The position numbers were made by a program, and so were the translations under genes. From Ichthyophis bannanicus (taxonomy: Eukaryota; Chordata; Amphibia; Gymnophiona; Ichthyophiidae), in the NCBI GenBank assembly GCA_033557465.1, contig CM066036.1:588153574-588217573 (forward strand): DNA of 64,000 nucleotides, in the 5' to 3' direction. How positions within the stretch are numbered: the stretch's first letter is position 1; each line of letters starts with the position of its first letter. This document shows, piece after piece, positions 31,530 through 42,706 of the stretch. The notes under the pieces are model-generated. The model saw only the letters and a list, made by a program, of their open reading frames with translations. It did not search any database and was not told the origin of the DNA.

Positions 31530-32010
31530 ACAATACATGATCAGCTTCCTTAAAATACACATGACCCAGATCTGCTCTCCTAATGTTGCTAACATTTGGA
31601 ATTCTACAGAGGAAGAATTCCACACTCCCTCCGCACAGAGCAATCCTTCCCACAATTCAAAGCCCTTCTTAAGACCCACTTCTTCCTCCAGACCTTTGAC
31701 CTCTCCTTCTCCCCAAACCATCTTGACTCCCCCCTAGCTATAGGTTCTACGACAGACATAACACCTCCCGGAGCTACTCGTCTCTCCTTTCCTCCCTCCC
31801 CCTCATTCCCTCTCACCCTGCAAATTGGTATCTGATGCCTTTTTTTGCCTCTCTCCCTTTTCTTCCCCCTGCTCTCTGTCTTCTCTTTCCTGTAGTTAAT
31901 GGCATTCCTTTCTCTCTTTGCCTTTTCTGGTAGCCTGTGTTTTATTGTACACTGCTCTGACGCTTATGCACGAGCGGTATATCAAGCCTCGCAAATAAAG
32001 ATAAAGATAA
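31530..32010 (+). mobile_element. L2-like LINE 3' end
   Basis: The frame at 31596 encodes LRTEQSFPQFKALLKTHFFL, the terminal block of L2 reverse transcriptases (R/S-x-SF..FK..LKTHLF). It is followed by a pyrimidine-rich 3' UTR and the ending ATCAAGCCTCGCAAATAAAG with an AAAGATAAAGATAA tail. 5'-truncated and inactive. Confidence 0.7.
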
Positions 32011-33544
32011 CGATATCAGCTACAATCAATGGCAAAAGGCTAAAATTGCAGATACACATGTTAATCACCATCCTGTGTCGTATGAAGATACAAACCACTT
32101 CTGTGACCCACAGAAATCAGTTGAGAAAAAAAGGGAAATGAATTCAATGCAATATTTCATTCTTGGTGGAAAAAATGCTGTCATAAGTAGGAGGAAGTTC
32201 AGTAGAATGCTATAAAGGAATTAAAGAAAGCTCATGTATATTTGTGAAAAAAAATCTCAGAGCATGATACAACCTTTGAAGTTTGGATCTCCACTACTTA
32301 GAATGGTTGAATAAGAGTTTTCTTGAATATCTACTGTCATATAAGAATATGGCATGCCTTAATTCATGCAGTGGACTCAAAGGGGCATGTTTATTAAAGT
32401 GCTGCTGATAAAGTGGGACTAACATGCAGTTATCATATGCTTCTACTACAATAGGGGAGGAGCGGTTGTGTCCATGGTAGGGAAGTAATGTCATGCTAGT
32501 TGCATCAGGCATGCGGTAGTAGCAACCTCTCATGCAGTGTGTATGTGCACTGTGAAGGCGCATGCTCCGAGTATCTCATACATGCATGCTAACACCAAAG
32601 TGCCCTCCTAGACAGGAATATGTCACTGGGGCCACAGCACTTTGCTGTGCAGGGGAAAAAAGACTCATGCAGATTCCTCCTGGATGAGAGAGGACATATC
32701 TAGGTAGCTGCATCATGACACGGAACTAGAAGGGCCCAACAGCAGACAGACCCTCCATGGGATCCTGGGGATAGCTACAGTATAAAGGTATGTCAATGTA
32801 AAGGAAATGCATGTCATACAATGTCTGAGAGAGGAACAAGAGCAGTGTAATGGATGGACCAGCCTGCCACACTCCAGCCAAGAGAAAAGATAATACATGG
32901 CCCCCAACTCCCAACTGAGCACAGTGCAAGTAACTGGTGAAGGATGGAGAGGTATGACTGGGGAATATGTGCAACCTCCTGCATGGCTCAGAGATAGGGG
33001 CCAAAGTACAAAGGAGGGGGTATGCAAATGAGTGAAACAAACCCATAGATAGACACTCTACTATGGTCATGTCTCTGGGTGTTAGGACACAAGTGCCTAA
33101 CACCCACACCATGGTCACAGGCATGGTGAGCATGTGGGCTCTTGAGCATGTACACCTCTCATGAGAAGACTGTGTTAGACTGAGACGGGGAGTGATGAAG
33201 AGTGAAGCTTAGCAGGTGATGGTCTGATAAGGGAAGAACTGAGGTATAGAAATTAGAGGGTAAAAGAAAATAAAGTCAAGGCAGTGACTGTACTGATGAG
33301 TGGAGGCAGTAGAGCAAAGCTGGAGGTTGAATAAGAAGGTAAAAGAAAGGAGCTTAGAAGCATAGGTGTCAGAAAGGTTATCAATATGAGCATTAGTCAT
33401 CAAGAATAAGGGAGGGGGAAGACGAATCCAGAAATAAGGAAAGCCATGAGTCAAAGTCAGTGAGAAAGGTAGAGGTGGACTTGGCAGGGGGTCTTTAAAT
33501 AGCAGCTATCGGAGAGGTAAAGCATTAAAAAAGCAGATGGAAGG
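32011..33544. other. 1.5 kb without a gene; MITE-like start
   Basis: The part 32380-32610 opens AAAGGGGCATGTTTATTAAAG and carries GCATGC/GCTAAC words, like a Harbinger-type MITE. The phrase GTTAGGACACAAGTGCCTAAC at 33080 is a small palindrome. The overlapping minus-strand frames at 32713-33133 have no recognisable domain. Confidence 0.4.
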
Positions 33545-34377
33545 GGGCAGAGCCAGCAGCATACCAGAATGGCGACATAGACTCTTGCTCTGACAGCTTG
33601 GAAGAAGAATTTTGCCCTTCCGCTTTCTTTTCCCCTGATATCAACTACTTCTTGGATTACCTTAGGGTGCAATAATGACCATACTCAAACCAACTAAATT
33701 AGATTACGCTACTACAGTAGGGCAAGCTTCTAAAAGAGCGAAACCAGACCTGATCTCACCAGCTAAGATGGCGGCGTTAAAAGAATCAGATGAGGGCCTT
33801 TGAGAAATTTTACAAGAGATCAGATCAGTGAAAGCCCTAGTAACATCTAATGGAGAATCACTAAAATCACTACAAAATGATTTTGCAGAGGTTAAGACTC
33901 AGCCTCACTAATACTCCGATTGATTGAGTTGGATGGGAAAGTGCAAATCCATAAAGATACACTCGCAAAAGTTTACACCACTGAAAAAAACTTTCACAGA
34001 TAGAACATCAACTGGAAGATATGAATAACTGGTGTCGACACAATAATATCAGACTGCTGGGGATCCCAGAGTGTGCTGAAGGCACTAATATGATTTCATA
34101 TCTAGAACAACTCATACCTGACTTATCACAACTGGATCTCTGCTATCCCTTTGAATTGGAAAGAGCGCACAGAACACTAATGCAAAGATCGTCATTGCAA
34201 AAATATCCATGACTCATAGTGATGAAAGTACTGCATTATTCTCAGGTGCTTCAAATATTGCAAGCAGCTAAAGTCCGATCCCCAATCAAGTTGGATGAAC
34301 AGAAAATTATGTTTTTTCTGATTTGAACAAACGGACTGTTGACCATAGGTTCCCAAAAGGTTATATAGATTCTATGC
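33545..34377 (+). pseudogene. L1/Tx1-type ORF1 relic
   Basis: Starts with GGGGGCAGAGCCAGCAGC, like an L1 5' UTR, then AAGATGGCGGCGTTAAAAG (Met-Ala-Ala start). A heptad-rich stretch (EIRSVKALV, NGESLKSLQNDFAEVK, LDGKVQIHKDTL) is a coiled coil. An RRM-like part follows: NIRLLGIPECAEGTN, FELERAHR. Stops interrupt it. ORF1 proteins bind LINE RNA. No ORF2 follows, because a CR1 fragment begins at 34382. Confidence 0.75.
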
Positions 34378-34381
34378 TGCT

Positions 34382-34893
34382 TGTCCCGGGGTAAGCAGTG
34401 GATTTCCATGGTCCTCTTTAAAAATGATTTATGGACTTTTCCTCCAAGAACTCATCCAAACCTCTTTTAAATCCAGCTACACTAACAGCTTTTACTATAT
34501 TCTCTGGTAGTAAATTCCAGAGTTTGATTACACATTGAGTGAAAAAATATTTTCTCTGATTAGTCTTAAATGTGCTAGCTTCATAGCATGTCCCCTAGTC
34601 TTTCTGCTTTTTGAAGGAGAAAAAGACCAGTCTACATTTACCGGTTCTACTCCATTCATTATTTTATAGACCTCTATCATATCTCCCCTCAGCCCTCTCT
34701 TTTCTAAGTTGAAGAGCCTTAACCTTTTAAAGCCTTTCATCATAGGGATATCGTTCTATCCCCTTTACCAGTTTGGTAGCTCTTCTCTGTACCTTTTCTA
34801 ATTCTGATATATCCTTTTTAAGATATGGTGACCAGAATTGCACACAATATTCAAGGTGTGATCGCACCATGGAGCAATACAGTGGCATTATTT
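34382..34893 (-). mobile_element. CR1 family C 3' fragment
   Basis: The minus-strand frame at 34528-34743 reads KRLRLFNLEKRGLRGDMIEV, then NVDWSFSPSKSRKTRGHAMK, as in the intact copy at 39191. The 3' UTR lies to its left (GTAAGCAGTGGATTTCC). It is cut off on the right by an L1-type tail at 34894. Confidence 0.88.
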
Positions 34894-35705
34894 TTTTTTA
34901 TTTTATATTTATGCACATTTCTTCTACTGATAGTGAATAAGGAAATAACACAAAATTGAGAAAAAGAAAATAAAATAATTAGAGAAGAATAACAATCTAC
35001 AGTTCACAATGTCAAAACAACAAAAAGATCCAAGTTAGACAAATAATTCAATAAACAAGTAATAAAGAAGTAATGCACCAAACGTTCCCCCCTTCTAATG
35101 ATTACAATGGTGCTACTATTGTGGGCATACCACCTGGAGCTTCTCCTCCTCCTCTATAATAATAAAATCTAACAGTGCTCTCGGCTCAAAATAAACATGA
35201 TTTTTTTATCATCAAATTAAACTAAACAAACATAAGGAAATCATAACATAAACAGATATCCCAAGGCTAACACGCCAAAAAATCTTGACGGTACCTCTGT
35301 GTAAACCTAGCAAAGTCCGTAAATATCATAATTTTTGAGCCAAAGAAAACTTTATCCATTCAGCAGAGTTGCGATCATACTCCAAGGCAAACACAACCGA
35401 CAAAGTTGCCCTCTGAATAATCACCTCTAAAGAGGACTCAAGGAATCTCGTGAGGTCACTCCCCAGAGAAACCTCCTGTCCTCCAGCCAAAGAACTGTGG
35501 GAAAGGTACTGAGCCCTAACTATGGGTGGCAAATTCAGAGGGTCCAGTCCCAATACCTCAATCAAATATTTTTTCACCATATCAACAGATGGTATAAGAG
35601 GAGACCTGGGAAAGTTCAAAAAGTGAAAGTTATTCCGGCATACTTGATTCTCCAGATATTCCGGCGAGATGCAATATTACTGTCTTTAACCAAGACATCT
35701 CCTAT
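34894..35705 (-). mobile_element. L1 ORF1-only element (half-L1-like), copy 1
   Basis: The minus-strand 3' end is at the left (T8 run, then an A-rich 3' UTR on the sense strand). The C-terminal part of an L1 ORF1 protein lies immediately upstream: LNFPRSPLIPSVDMVKKYLI, then FALEYDRNSAEWIKF and, in another frame, FFGSKIMIFTDFARFTQRYR. No endonuclease or reverse transcriptase lies between ORF1 and the tail. It is 5'-truncated in the RRM region, with frame breaks. Confidence 0.7.
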
Positions 35706-36196
35706 AACTTGAACAGCACTTAATCATCTGACTGGAGAGTGGCCAGTTTAATGCCAATTTTTAAGAAGGGTTCCAGGGGTGAATGGGAAACTATAGACCG
35801 GCGAGTCTGACGTCAGTACGAGACAAAATGGTAGAAATTACTATAAAGAACAAAATTACTGAATATGTAGATAGTCATGGTTTAATGGGAGAAAGCTAAC
35901 ATGGATTTAGCCAAGGTCTTGTCTCACTAATATTTTTTGAAGCTGTGAATAAATAGGTAGATAAAGGTGTGCCAGTTGATATAGTGTATCTGGATTTTCA
36001 GAAAGCCTTTGCTATGTCCCTCATGGGAGACTCCTGGGGAAATTAAAAAGTAATGGAATAGGAGGCAGTAGATTATTGTAGATTAGGGAACTCGTTAAAA
36101 GACAGAAAACAGAGTAGGGCTAAATGGACATTTTTCTCAATGGAAATAGTAAATAGTGATGTATCCTAGGGATCTGTGCTGGGCCTGCTGCTTCTT
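35706..36196 (+). pseudogene. CR1 family C reverse transcriptase, left part
   Basis: The plus-strand reading contains MPIFKKGSRG, IKNKITEYVDSHGLMGES, DIVYLDFQKAFA and a GSVLGLLL-type block before 36196, with stops and shifts. It is split by the ORF1-only L1 at 36197-38333 and resumes at 38334. Confidence 0.85.
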
Positions 36197-36904
36197 TATT
36201 TTAATTTATATTTTTAATGATATATACAATAAATGATCAAGAACAAGCTTGTACAGAAAAGGATACAACATCAAGAATAAGGTACAAAGAAAAAATGCAA
36301 TGCAATACAAAAAAAAAGATATGATATCCTGCAGTCCTCAATAAGGGGGTACATAAAGTAATAAAAAAAAGTAATAAAGAATACATAGAGAGGCCAGAGA
36401 AACCCCTCTAGGTACTATCAGGAAATAAGCTAAGAAAAACCAAGAAGGCTGTGAAGGGTCCAAGGCCAACCACTAATACTGCGCAAGATCATAGATTCTC
36501 ACCATCCCTGACTGAGGGAGAGGATGTAATAGGAACTCTAGAATTAATAAATACAGAAAGATCTGTGGATTGAAAAAAATAAATCTTTGTGACCTATAAA
36601 CTACTACACACTTATATGGAAACTTTAAGTAAAAAGTAGCACCCAATTCCAAAACACCTGGTCTTAATAAAAAAACCTGCTTCCGGCACCTCTGAGTATC
36701 TTTAGAAACATCTGTAAAACAACTGGGACCGTTTAGTATAATATAAACATAATAACCAATCTCTATCAGAGTGCAAAGCAAATGTCACCAACAAGGTAGT
36801 TCTCAATAGTTGAGACCCAGGAGATTGTAGGAAATCAGAAACATTTATAACGTCCATGACAGGCAAATCTTCGGAGACTCCACAATCTCTCTTCCCTGAA
36901 GGCA

Positions 36905-37156
36905 TATAAAGCCTTTACGATAGGTGGGTTTAAAAAAGGTTTGGACAAGTTCCTGGAGGAAAGGTCCATAAACCATTATTAAGAAGGGACCCAGGATATC
37001 AATGCTTGACCCACTACAAGCATTGTGGAACCTGTGTCTTTTGGAGAAACTGCTATTTACGTATGACCTAGATTGGCCACTGTTGGAAACAGGATACTGG
37101 GCTCGAGGGACCTTGGTCTGACACAGTATGGCATATCTTATGGTCTTATGTTCTTT
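36905..37156 (+). mobile_element. CR1 family C 3' fragment inside the L1 unit
   Basis: Begins in the last reverse-transcriptase codons (GFKKGLDKFLEERSINHY then stop). It continues through CCAAGTGTTGG-type 3' UTR (GGCCACTGTTGGAAACAGG). It ends CTTATGGTCTTATGTTCTTTT, the octamer tail. Plus strand, opposite to its host element. Confidence 0.9.
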
Positions 37157-37269
37157 TGATAGGTGGCATTAATGCCACAGCTACAGCCAAAGTCTCCTTC
37201 AGATACTCCTTAAAGAGATGCCCCGACAGGATACCCTTAATAACCGGAAAATTCAAAATGCAAAGATTA

Positions 37270-37559
37270 GTGGAGGAGTGGCCTAGTGGTTGGGGCAAGG
37301 TACTTCAGGCCAGAAGGTCAGGGGTTCAAATCCCACTAGAGGACAGCAACCTTGGGCTGGAAGGACTGGGGTTTCTAGTCCCACAGGTGCTCCTTGTGGT
37401 CTTGGGCAAGCCACTTAACCCTCCATAGCCCAAGTTCCCTGTAAAATAGTTATCTCCAAGTAATAATGCCCTGTTCAATGTAATTTCAGTTTGTTCAATG
37501 TAAACTGCACTGATGCAGAATAGCGCGGTATATAAGAGAATATAAATAAATAAATAAAT
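37270..37559 (+). repeat. tRNA-derived SINE with L2-like tail
   Basis: A box TGGCCTAGTGG at 37279-37289 and B box GGTTCAAATCC at 37323-37333. The body is CTTGTGGTCTTGGGCAAGCC. The tail is GTAAACTGCACTGATGCAGA ending (AAAT)n. It matches the minus-strand copy at 45949 nearly throughout. It splits the ORF1 coiled coil from the RRM part. Confidence 0.92.
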
Positions 37560-38333
37560 TAGCAGCCTGTGCAGAATTCTCCAGACTTTCCACTTTAGCC
37601 CTTAACAGAATATTGTCTTTAATTAATGCAGCGTTAGTGTCCCCACAAGAGTTCAAAACAGTCTCATGTCCTTCCACCTTCTTCTTAACCATATCAATAG
37701 TAGCTACACAAAAGATTCCAACTTCTGAGAAATAGCAGTTACCTGTGATGAAAACTCAGTAGTCTGTCAGGCAAGAGCATCTGAAAGAACATTAATAGCG
37801 TCCCAGTGCTGTCCAAAGTAATCATTTGCAGGCACGGAAGGAGAAAGGAATTTGGGGCCTTCACCAAATCAACTGGCTGCACTTCTCCAGCAATCTCCCC
37901 TTCGACTGGGGTCAGTGTAGCCGGCAACTCACTTCTTCCAGAGGGCCCAGAAGACAACAGAAGGGCAGCCGCTCCACCTCCATCTACCACCGCTCCTTGC
38001 AGGACAGTGAGAGTGATGCCGCCTTCTGACTCCACACTCATGCCAGATGGGGAATCCGGGGGAGCGGCCAGAGAATGACGTGGCGGGCTTGGCACAGAAG
38101 GGGAGAGAGTAACTTCCAGGGCAGGCAGGGAAGCTGAATCCTCCACTGGCTCCCCTGCAAAGCCCACTTGAATCTCCCGACGTTGAGCTTCAGAAACTGA
38201 AACAAAATGGTCCATAGGACCTGAACTGGAGGGCAAGGACTACACAAGGTAAATCTTTGCCCTGCCCTTATGCTTCGGCATGTTAAAGGAAACCACAGCA
38301 CTCCTCTCACACAGCCAATTTGGAAAGGCCCCC

Positions 38334-38684
38334 GGCCCGCTGCTTCTTAACATATTCATATATGGTCTGGAAATGGGAATAATGAGTGAGGTGATCAAAT
38401 TTGCAGATGCCACAAAATTATTCAAGTTGTTAACACAAGAGGATTGTGAAAAATTGTGAGATTCTTGATAAATTGAGAGATGAAATTGAATGTGAACAAG
38501 GTATGCACTTAGGGAAGAACAACCCAAACTATGATTACATGATGCAAGGTGCCACATTAGGAACCATCCATCATGGATAATACATTGAAATCCTCTACGC
38601 AGTGTGCAGCGGTGGCCAAGAAAGCGAATGGAATGCTAGGAATCATAAGGAAAAGAATGGAGAATAAAACCAAGGATATATAAT
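38334..38684 (+). pseudogene. CR1 family C reverse transcriptase, right part
   Basis: Continues the copy from 35706. It has a LLLNIFIYGLE block, VIKFADATKLFKL (catalytic FADD reads FADA), MHLGKNNPNYDYMMQG, then a frame change into the KANRMLGMIRK-type block. It is cut at about 38684, where an inverted CR1 family A piece begins. Confidence 0.85.
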
Positions 38685-38903
38685 ACATTCAAGTGAGTTC
38701 CATTTACCATCACCTTCTGTTGTCTGTCAGTCAACCAATTTCTGATCCAGTTCACCACCTTGGAACCCATCCCCAGGCTGTTCAGTTTATCGATAAGCCT
38801 CCTATGAGGAACAGTATCAAAGGTTTTGTTAAAATCTACATAGGTCACATCCATTGCATGCCCTTGATCTAGTTCTCTAGTCACCCAATCAAAGAATTTA
38901 ATC
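38685..38903 (-). pseudogene. CR1 family A fragment, inverted piece
   Basis: The minus-strand frame reads TRELDQGHAMDVTYVDFNKT, TVPHRRLIDKLNSLGMGSKV and WIRNWLTDRQQKVMVNGTH. It meets a plus-strand piece of the same region at about 38903, forming a head-to-head junction. Confidence 0.88.
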
Positions 38904-39016
38904 CGATCATGCCAAGCAAATCTGATTGAGTTCTTTGATTGGGTGACCAGAGAACTAGATCAAAGGCATGTGAAGGATGTGATCTACCAAGGTTTTAGCA
39001 AAGCCTTTGATACTGT
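38904..39016 (+). pseudogene. CR1 family A fragment, left flank of nested CR1
   Basis: Begins GATCATGCCAAGCAAATCTG, as in the family A copy at 9085. It runs through FDWVTRELDQRHVKD-type codons to GCCTTTGATACTGTT. The reading resumes at about 42707 with CATAGGAGGCTTATC, so the CR1 at 39017-42706 inserted here. Confidence 0.85.
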
Positions 39017-39190
39017 TAAGAACATAAGAACATAAGATATGCCATACTGGGTCAGACCAAGGTCCATCAAGCCCAGTATTCTGTTTCCAACAGTGGCCAA
39101 TCTAGGTCATACGTACCTAGCAGTTTCCCCAAGGGACACAGGTTCCACAATGCTTGTATTGGTTCAAGCATTGATATCCTGGGTCCCTTC

Positions 39191-42155
39191 TTAATAATGG
39201 TTTATGGACCTTTCCTCCAGGAACTTGTCCAAACCTTTTTTAAACCCAGCTACACTAACAGCCTTTACTACATCCTCCGGTAACAAATTCCAGAGTTTGA
39301 TTACACGTTGAGTGAAAAAATATTTTCTTTTATTAGTCTTAAATAGTTTACCCTGTAGCTTCATTGCATGTCCCCTAGTCTTTCTATATTCTGATAAGGT
39401 AAACAATCGATCTACGTTTACCCGTTCCACTCCGTTCATTAATTTATAGACTTCTATCATATCTCCCCTCAGCCGTCTCTTTTCCAGGTTAAAGAGCCCC
39501 AACCTTTTTAGCCTTTCTTCATAGGAGTAGCCTTCCATCCCCTTTACCATTTTGGTGGCTCTTCTCTGAACCTTTTCTAAAATTGCTATATCCTTTTTAA
39601 GATATGGCGACCAGAATTGCACACAATATTCAAGGTGCGGTCTCACCATGGAACGATATAGAGGCATTATAATATCTTTTGTTTTATTTTCCATTCCTTT
39701 CCTTATCATACCTAGCATTCTATTTGCTCTCTTGGCCGCCGCTGCACACTGGGCCGAGGGTTTTAACATGGTATCCACAAGGACGCCTAAATCTTTTTCT
39801 TGGGTGGTGGTTCCTAATGTGGAACCTTGCATCGTGTAACCATAGTTTGGGTTGTTCTTCCCTAGGTGCATAACCTTGCACTTCTCCACATTAAATTTCA
39901 TCTGCCATTTTGATGCCCAGTCTTCCAATTTATCAAGATCCTCTTGCAATTTTCCACAATCCTCCTGGGTTTTAACAACTTTAAATAGTTTTGTGTCATC
40001 AGCAAATTTGATAACCTCACTCGTTATTCCACTTTCCAGGTCATTTATGAATATGTCAAAAAGCAGCGGACCCAGCACAGATCCCTGGGGTACACCACTA
40101 TTCACCTTTCTCCATTGGGAAAATTGGCCATTTAGCCCTACCCTCTGCTTTCTATCTTTTAACCAGTTCCTGATCCACAGTAGTACACTGCCTCCTATCC
40201 CATGACTCTTTAGTTTTGCCAAAAGTCTCTCACGAGGGACCTTGTCAAAGGCTTTCTGAAAGTCCAGATACACAATATCAACCGACTCACCTTTGTCCAC
40301 CTGTTTATTCACTCCTTCAAAAAAACATAACAGATTAGTAAGACAAGATCTTCCTTGTCTAAAGCCATGTTGGCTGTCTCCCATTAGGTCATGACTATCT
40401 ATATGCTGAGTAATTTTATTCTTTATGATGGTTTCTACCATTTTTCCCGGTACTGATGTCAGGCTCACCGGTCTGTAGTTTCCCGGATCACCCCTCGAAC
40501 CCTTTTTAAAAATTGGTGTTACATTGGCGATCCTCCAATCCTCAGGTATTAGAGATGATTTTAATGATAGTTCACAGATTACTGATAGCAGGTCTGCAAT
40601 CTCAAATTTCAGTTCTTTCAACACCCTTGGATGTATACCATCCGGCCCAGGTGATTTGCTACTCTTCAGTTTATCTAATAGTTGTAGGACATCTTCCCGA
40701 TGTATCGATATTTCCTTCAATTCTTCCACACCTTTAAATACCACTTCAGTCGTGGGTAACATCCCTACATCTTCCTCAGTAAAGACCGAAGCAAAGAATT
40801 CATTCAGTCTCTCCGCTATCGCCTTGTCGCCTCTTAGTGCTCCTTTAACCCCTTTATCATCTAATGGACCAACTGACTCTCTCACGGGTTTTTTTGCTAC
40901 GAATGTACTTGAAAAGGTCTTTATTTCGCGTTTTTGCTTCCGCAGCAAGCTTCTTCTCAAATTCTCTCTTTGCCTGCCTTATCAATGCCTTGCATTTGAC
41001 TTGCCAGTGCTTGTGCTGTTTCCAGGTTTCATCATTTGGCTCTTTTTTCCATTTCTTGAAAGATGCTTTTTTGGCAACAACAGCCTCTCTGACCTCAGCT
41101 TTAAACCATGCTGGCAATTTTTTGGACTTCCTTCCACTTTTCTTAAAGCGTGGAATACAGCTGGTCTGGGCTTCCAAGATAGTATTTTTCAACAACACCC
41201 AAGCTTGATGTACGTCTTTAACCTTTGCAACTGCTCCTTTTAGTTTTTTCTTAACTGTTTTCCTCATTCTATCATAGTCTCCCTTTCGAAAGTTAAAGGG
41301 TAGTACTGTGGATTTCCTTACTATCCCTCCTCCACTAATTAAATCAAAGGCGATCATGCTATGATCACTATTGCCAAGTGGCCCCAACACCCTTATCTCT
41401 TGCACTACATCTGGTGTTCCACTAAGGACTAGGTCTAATATTGCTTCCCCTCTGGTCGGTTCATGAACCAGCTGCTCCAAGAAGCAGTCATTTATTTCAT
41501 CTAGGAACTTTATCTCCCTAGCATGTCCTGTTGTGACACTGACCCAGTCGATGCCGGGGTAATTGAAATCACCCATTATTATTACTGCACTGTAACTTTT
41601 GCTAGCTTCCTTGATTTCTTTGAGCATTTCATCATCCATTTGTTCATTCTGGCCAGGCGGACGATAGTACACCCCCACTGCCATCGCCTTCCCCTTTTTA
41701 CATGGAATTTCAATCCATAGAGATTCTACAGCAAATTTTGTTTCTTGCAAAACTTTAATCCTTTCTGACTCAATGCCCTCTCTAACATAGAGCGCAACCC
41801 CTCCACCAATTTGATCAGCTCTATCATTTCGATATAGTTTGTACCCAGGTATCACAGTGTCCCACTGGTTGTCCTCCTTCCACCATGTCTCTGATATTCC
41901 AATCATATCTAACCTCTCGTTTAGTGCTATATATTCTAACTCTCCCATCTTGTTTTGTAGACTTCTAGCATTTGCATACAAGCATTTTAGAGACTGTATT
42001 TTATTCATATTAATTTGGCTATTGGTAGACATGGGTAATTTGGGATCTTTAAGTTCTGTCTGCTCCATACTCGAGGGCATTTGGGCTACTTTACTCTTTT
42101 TTGGAACCTCTCTGCTTTTTGTAGTATCCTTCAAGGATACATTCTTCCGAACCAT
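39191..42155 (-). pseudogene. CR1 family C ORF2, one frameshift
   Basis: The endonuclease half (40857-42155, starting ATG at 42155) shows YANARSLQNKMGELEY, ISETWW, GGGVALYVREG, IIMGDFNYPGIDW, LDLVLSG and GNSDHSMIAFDL, the APE-type catalytic set. The reverse-transcriptase half (39191-40960) shows GPDGIHPRVLKEL, NYRPVSLTSVPGKMVE, VYLDFQKAFDKVP, GVPQGSVLGPLLFD and the catalytic IKFADDTKLF. The end is FFTQRVIKLWNLLPEDVV. The halves lie in different frames and overlap near 40900, so one indel breaks an otherwise open reading frame of roughly 980 codons. Reaction: target-primed reverse transcription. Confidence 0.93.
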
Positions 42156-42190
42156 GCGCTCTTGGGCGACTGTCGGCTTTCCCCTATTAT

Positions 42191-42705
42191 CTAGTTTAAA
42201 AGCTGCTCTATCTCCTTTTTAAAGGTTAATGCCAGCAGCCTGGTTCCATCCCGGTTAAGGTGAAGCCCATCCCTTCGGAAGAGCCCCTCCTTTCCCCAGA
42301 ATGTTCCCCAGTTCCTAACAAATCCGAACCCCTCATCTCTGCACCATTGTCTCATCCACGCATTGAGAGTCCGGAGCTCTGCCTGCCTATTGGGTCCTGC
42401 GCGTGGAACGGGAAGCATTTCGGAGAACGCTACCCTGGAAGTTCTGGATTTCAACTTCCTACCTAAAAGCCTAAATTTAGCTTCCAGAACCTCCCTACCA
42501 CATTTTCCTATGTCATTGGTACCAACATGTACCAAGACAGCAGACTCCTCCCCAGCACTATCTAAGACCTTATCTAGGTGGCGTGTGAGGTCCGCTACCT
42601 TCGCACCAGGCAGGCATGTTACCAGGCGATCCTCACGTCCACCAGCCACCCAGCTATCTACATGCCTAATGATCGAATCACCAACTATAACTGCTGTCCT
42701 GCTGT
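42191..42705 (-). CDS. CR1 family C ORF1, SGNH-esterase domain (5'-truncated)
   Basis: The frame is open from the element's truncated 5' edge to a stop at 42191. Catalytic blocks of SGNH/GDSL hydrolases are visible: VIVGDSIIRHVDSW (nucleophile Ser in GDS), LVHVGTNDIG (Gly and Asn blocks) and RRDGLHLNRDG (Asp-x-x-His). Esterase domains are characteristic of CR1/L3-clade ORF1 proteins. Their role may involve membranes or RNP handling and is not settled. The N-terminal part is missing, and the printed start at 42649 is only an internal GTG. Confidence 0.88.
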
Positions 42706-42706
42706 C

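Larger units (their letters stand above)
36473..38283 (-). pseudogene. L1-type ORF1 of copy 2 (interrupted)
   Basis: N-terminal part 37739-38236: VSEAQRREIQVGFAGEP and a low-complexity Ser/Pro/Gly stretch. Coiled coil 37560-37692: MVKKKVEGHETVL, LLRAKVESLENSAQAAN. RRM part at 37157-37260 (ILNFPVIKGILSG) and 36702-36905 (LLVTFALHSDRDW). C-terminal domain 36473-36680 (FLLRPGVLELGATFYLKFPY). The protein would coat LINE RNA as a trimer. A SINE and a CR1 tail split it, and there are internal stops. Confidence 0.8.
36197..38333 (-). mobile_element. L1 ORF1-only element (half-L1-like), copy 2
   Basis: Flanked by a 15-bp duplication, 36182-36196 (GGCCTGCTGCTTCTT) and 38334-38348 (one mismatch), inside a CR1. 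Right to left it has a start region MPKHKGRAKIYLV at about 38282, a Pro/Ser-rich N-terminal part, a coiled coil, an RRM-like part, a C-terminal domain and about 280 bp of A-rich 3' UTR. There is no room for, and no trace of, an ORF2. Two later insertions (36905-37156 and 37270-37559) lie inside it. Without them it is about 1.6 kb. Confidence 0.85.
39017..42706 (-). mobile_element. Nearly full-length CR1-like LINE (family C)
   Basis: A 3.7-kb minus-strand unit: ORF1 esterase part, 35-nt gap, ORF2 endonuclease-reverse transcriptase, short 3' UTR and the octamer tail (AAGAACAT repeated on the plus strand, 39017-39036). It is inserted into CR1 family A with loss of a few target bases. It is 5'-truncated within ORF1. 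It looks much younger than the other CR1 copies here, with only one frameshift in ORF2. Confidence 0.93.

Noticed and set aside
32713..33133. Minus-strand frames of 104-135 codons
   Set aside because: Overlapping frames without a domain or signal. A hydrophobic stretch alone is not evidence of a gene.
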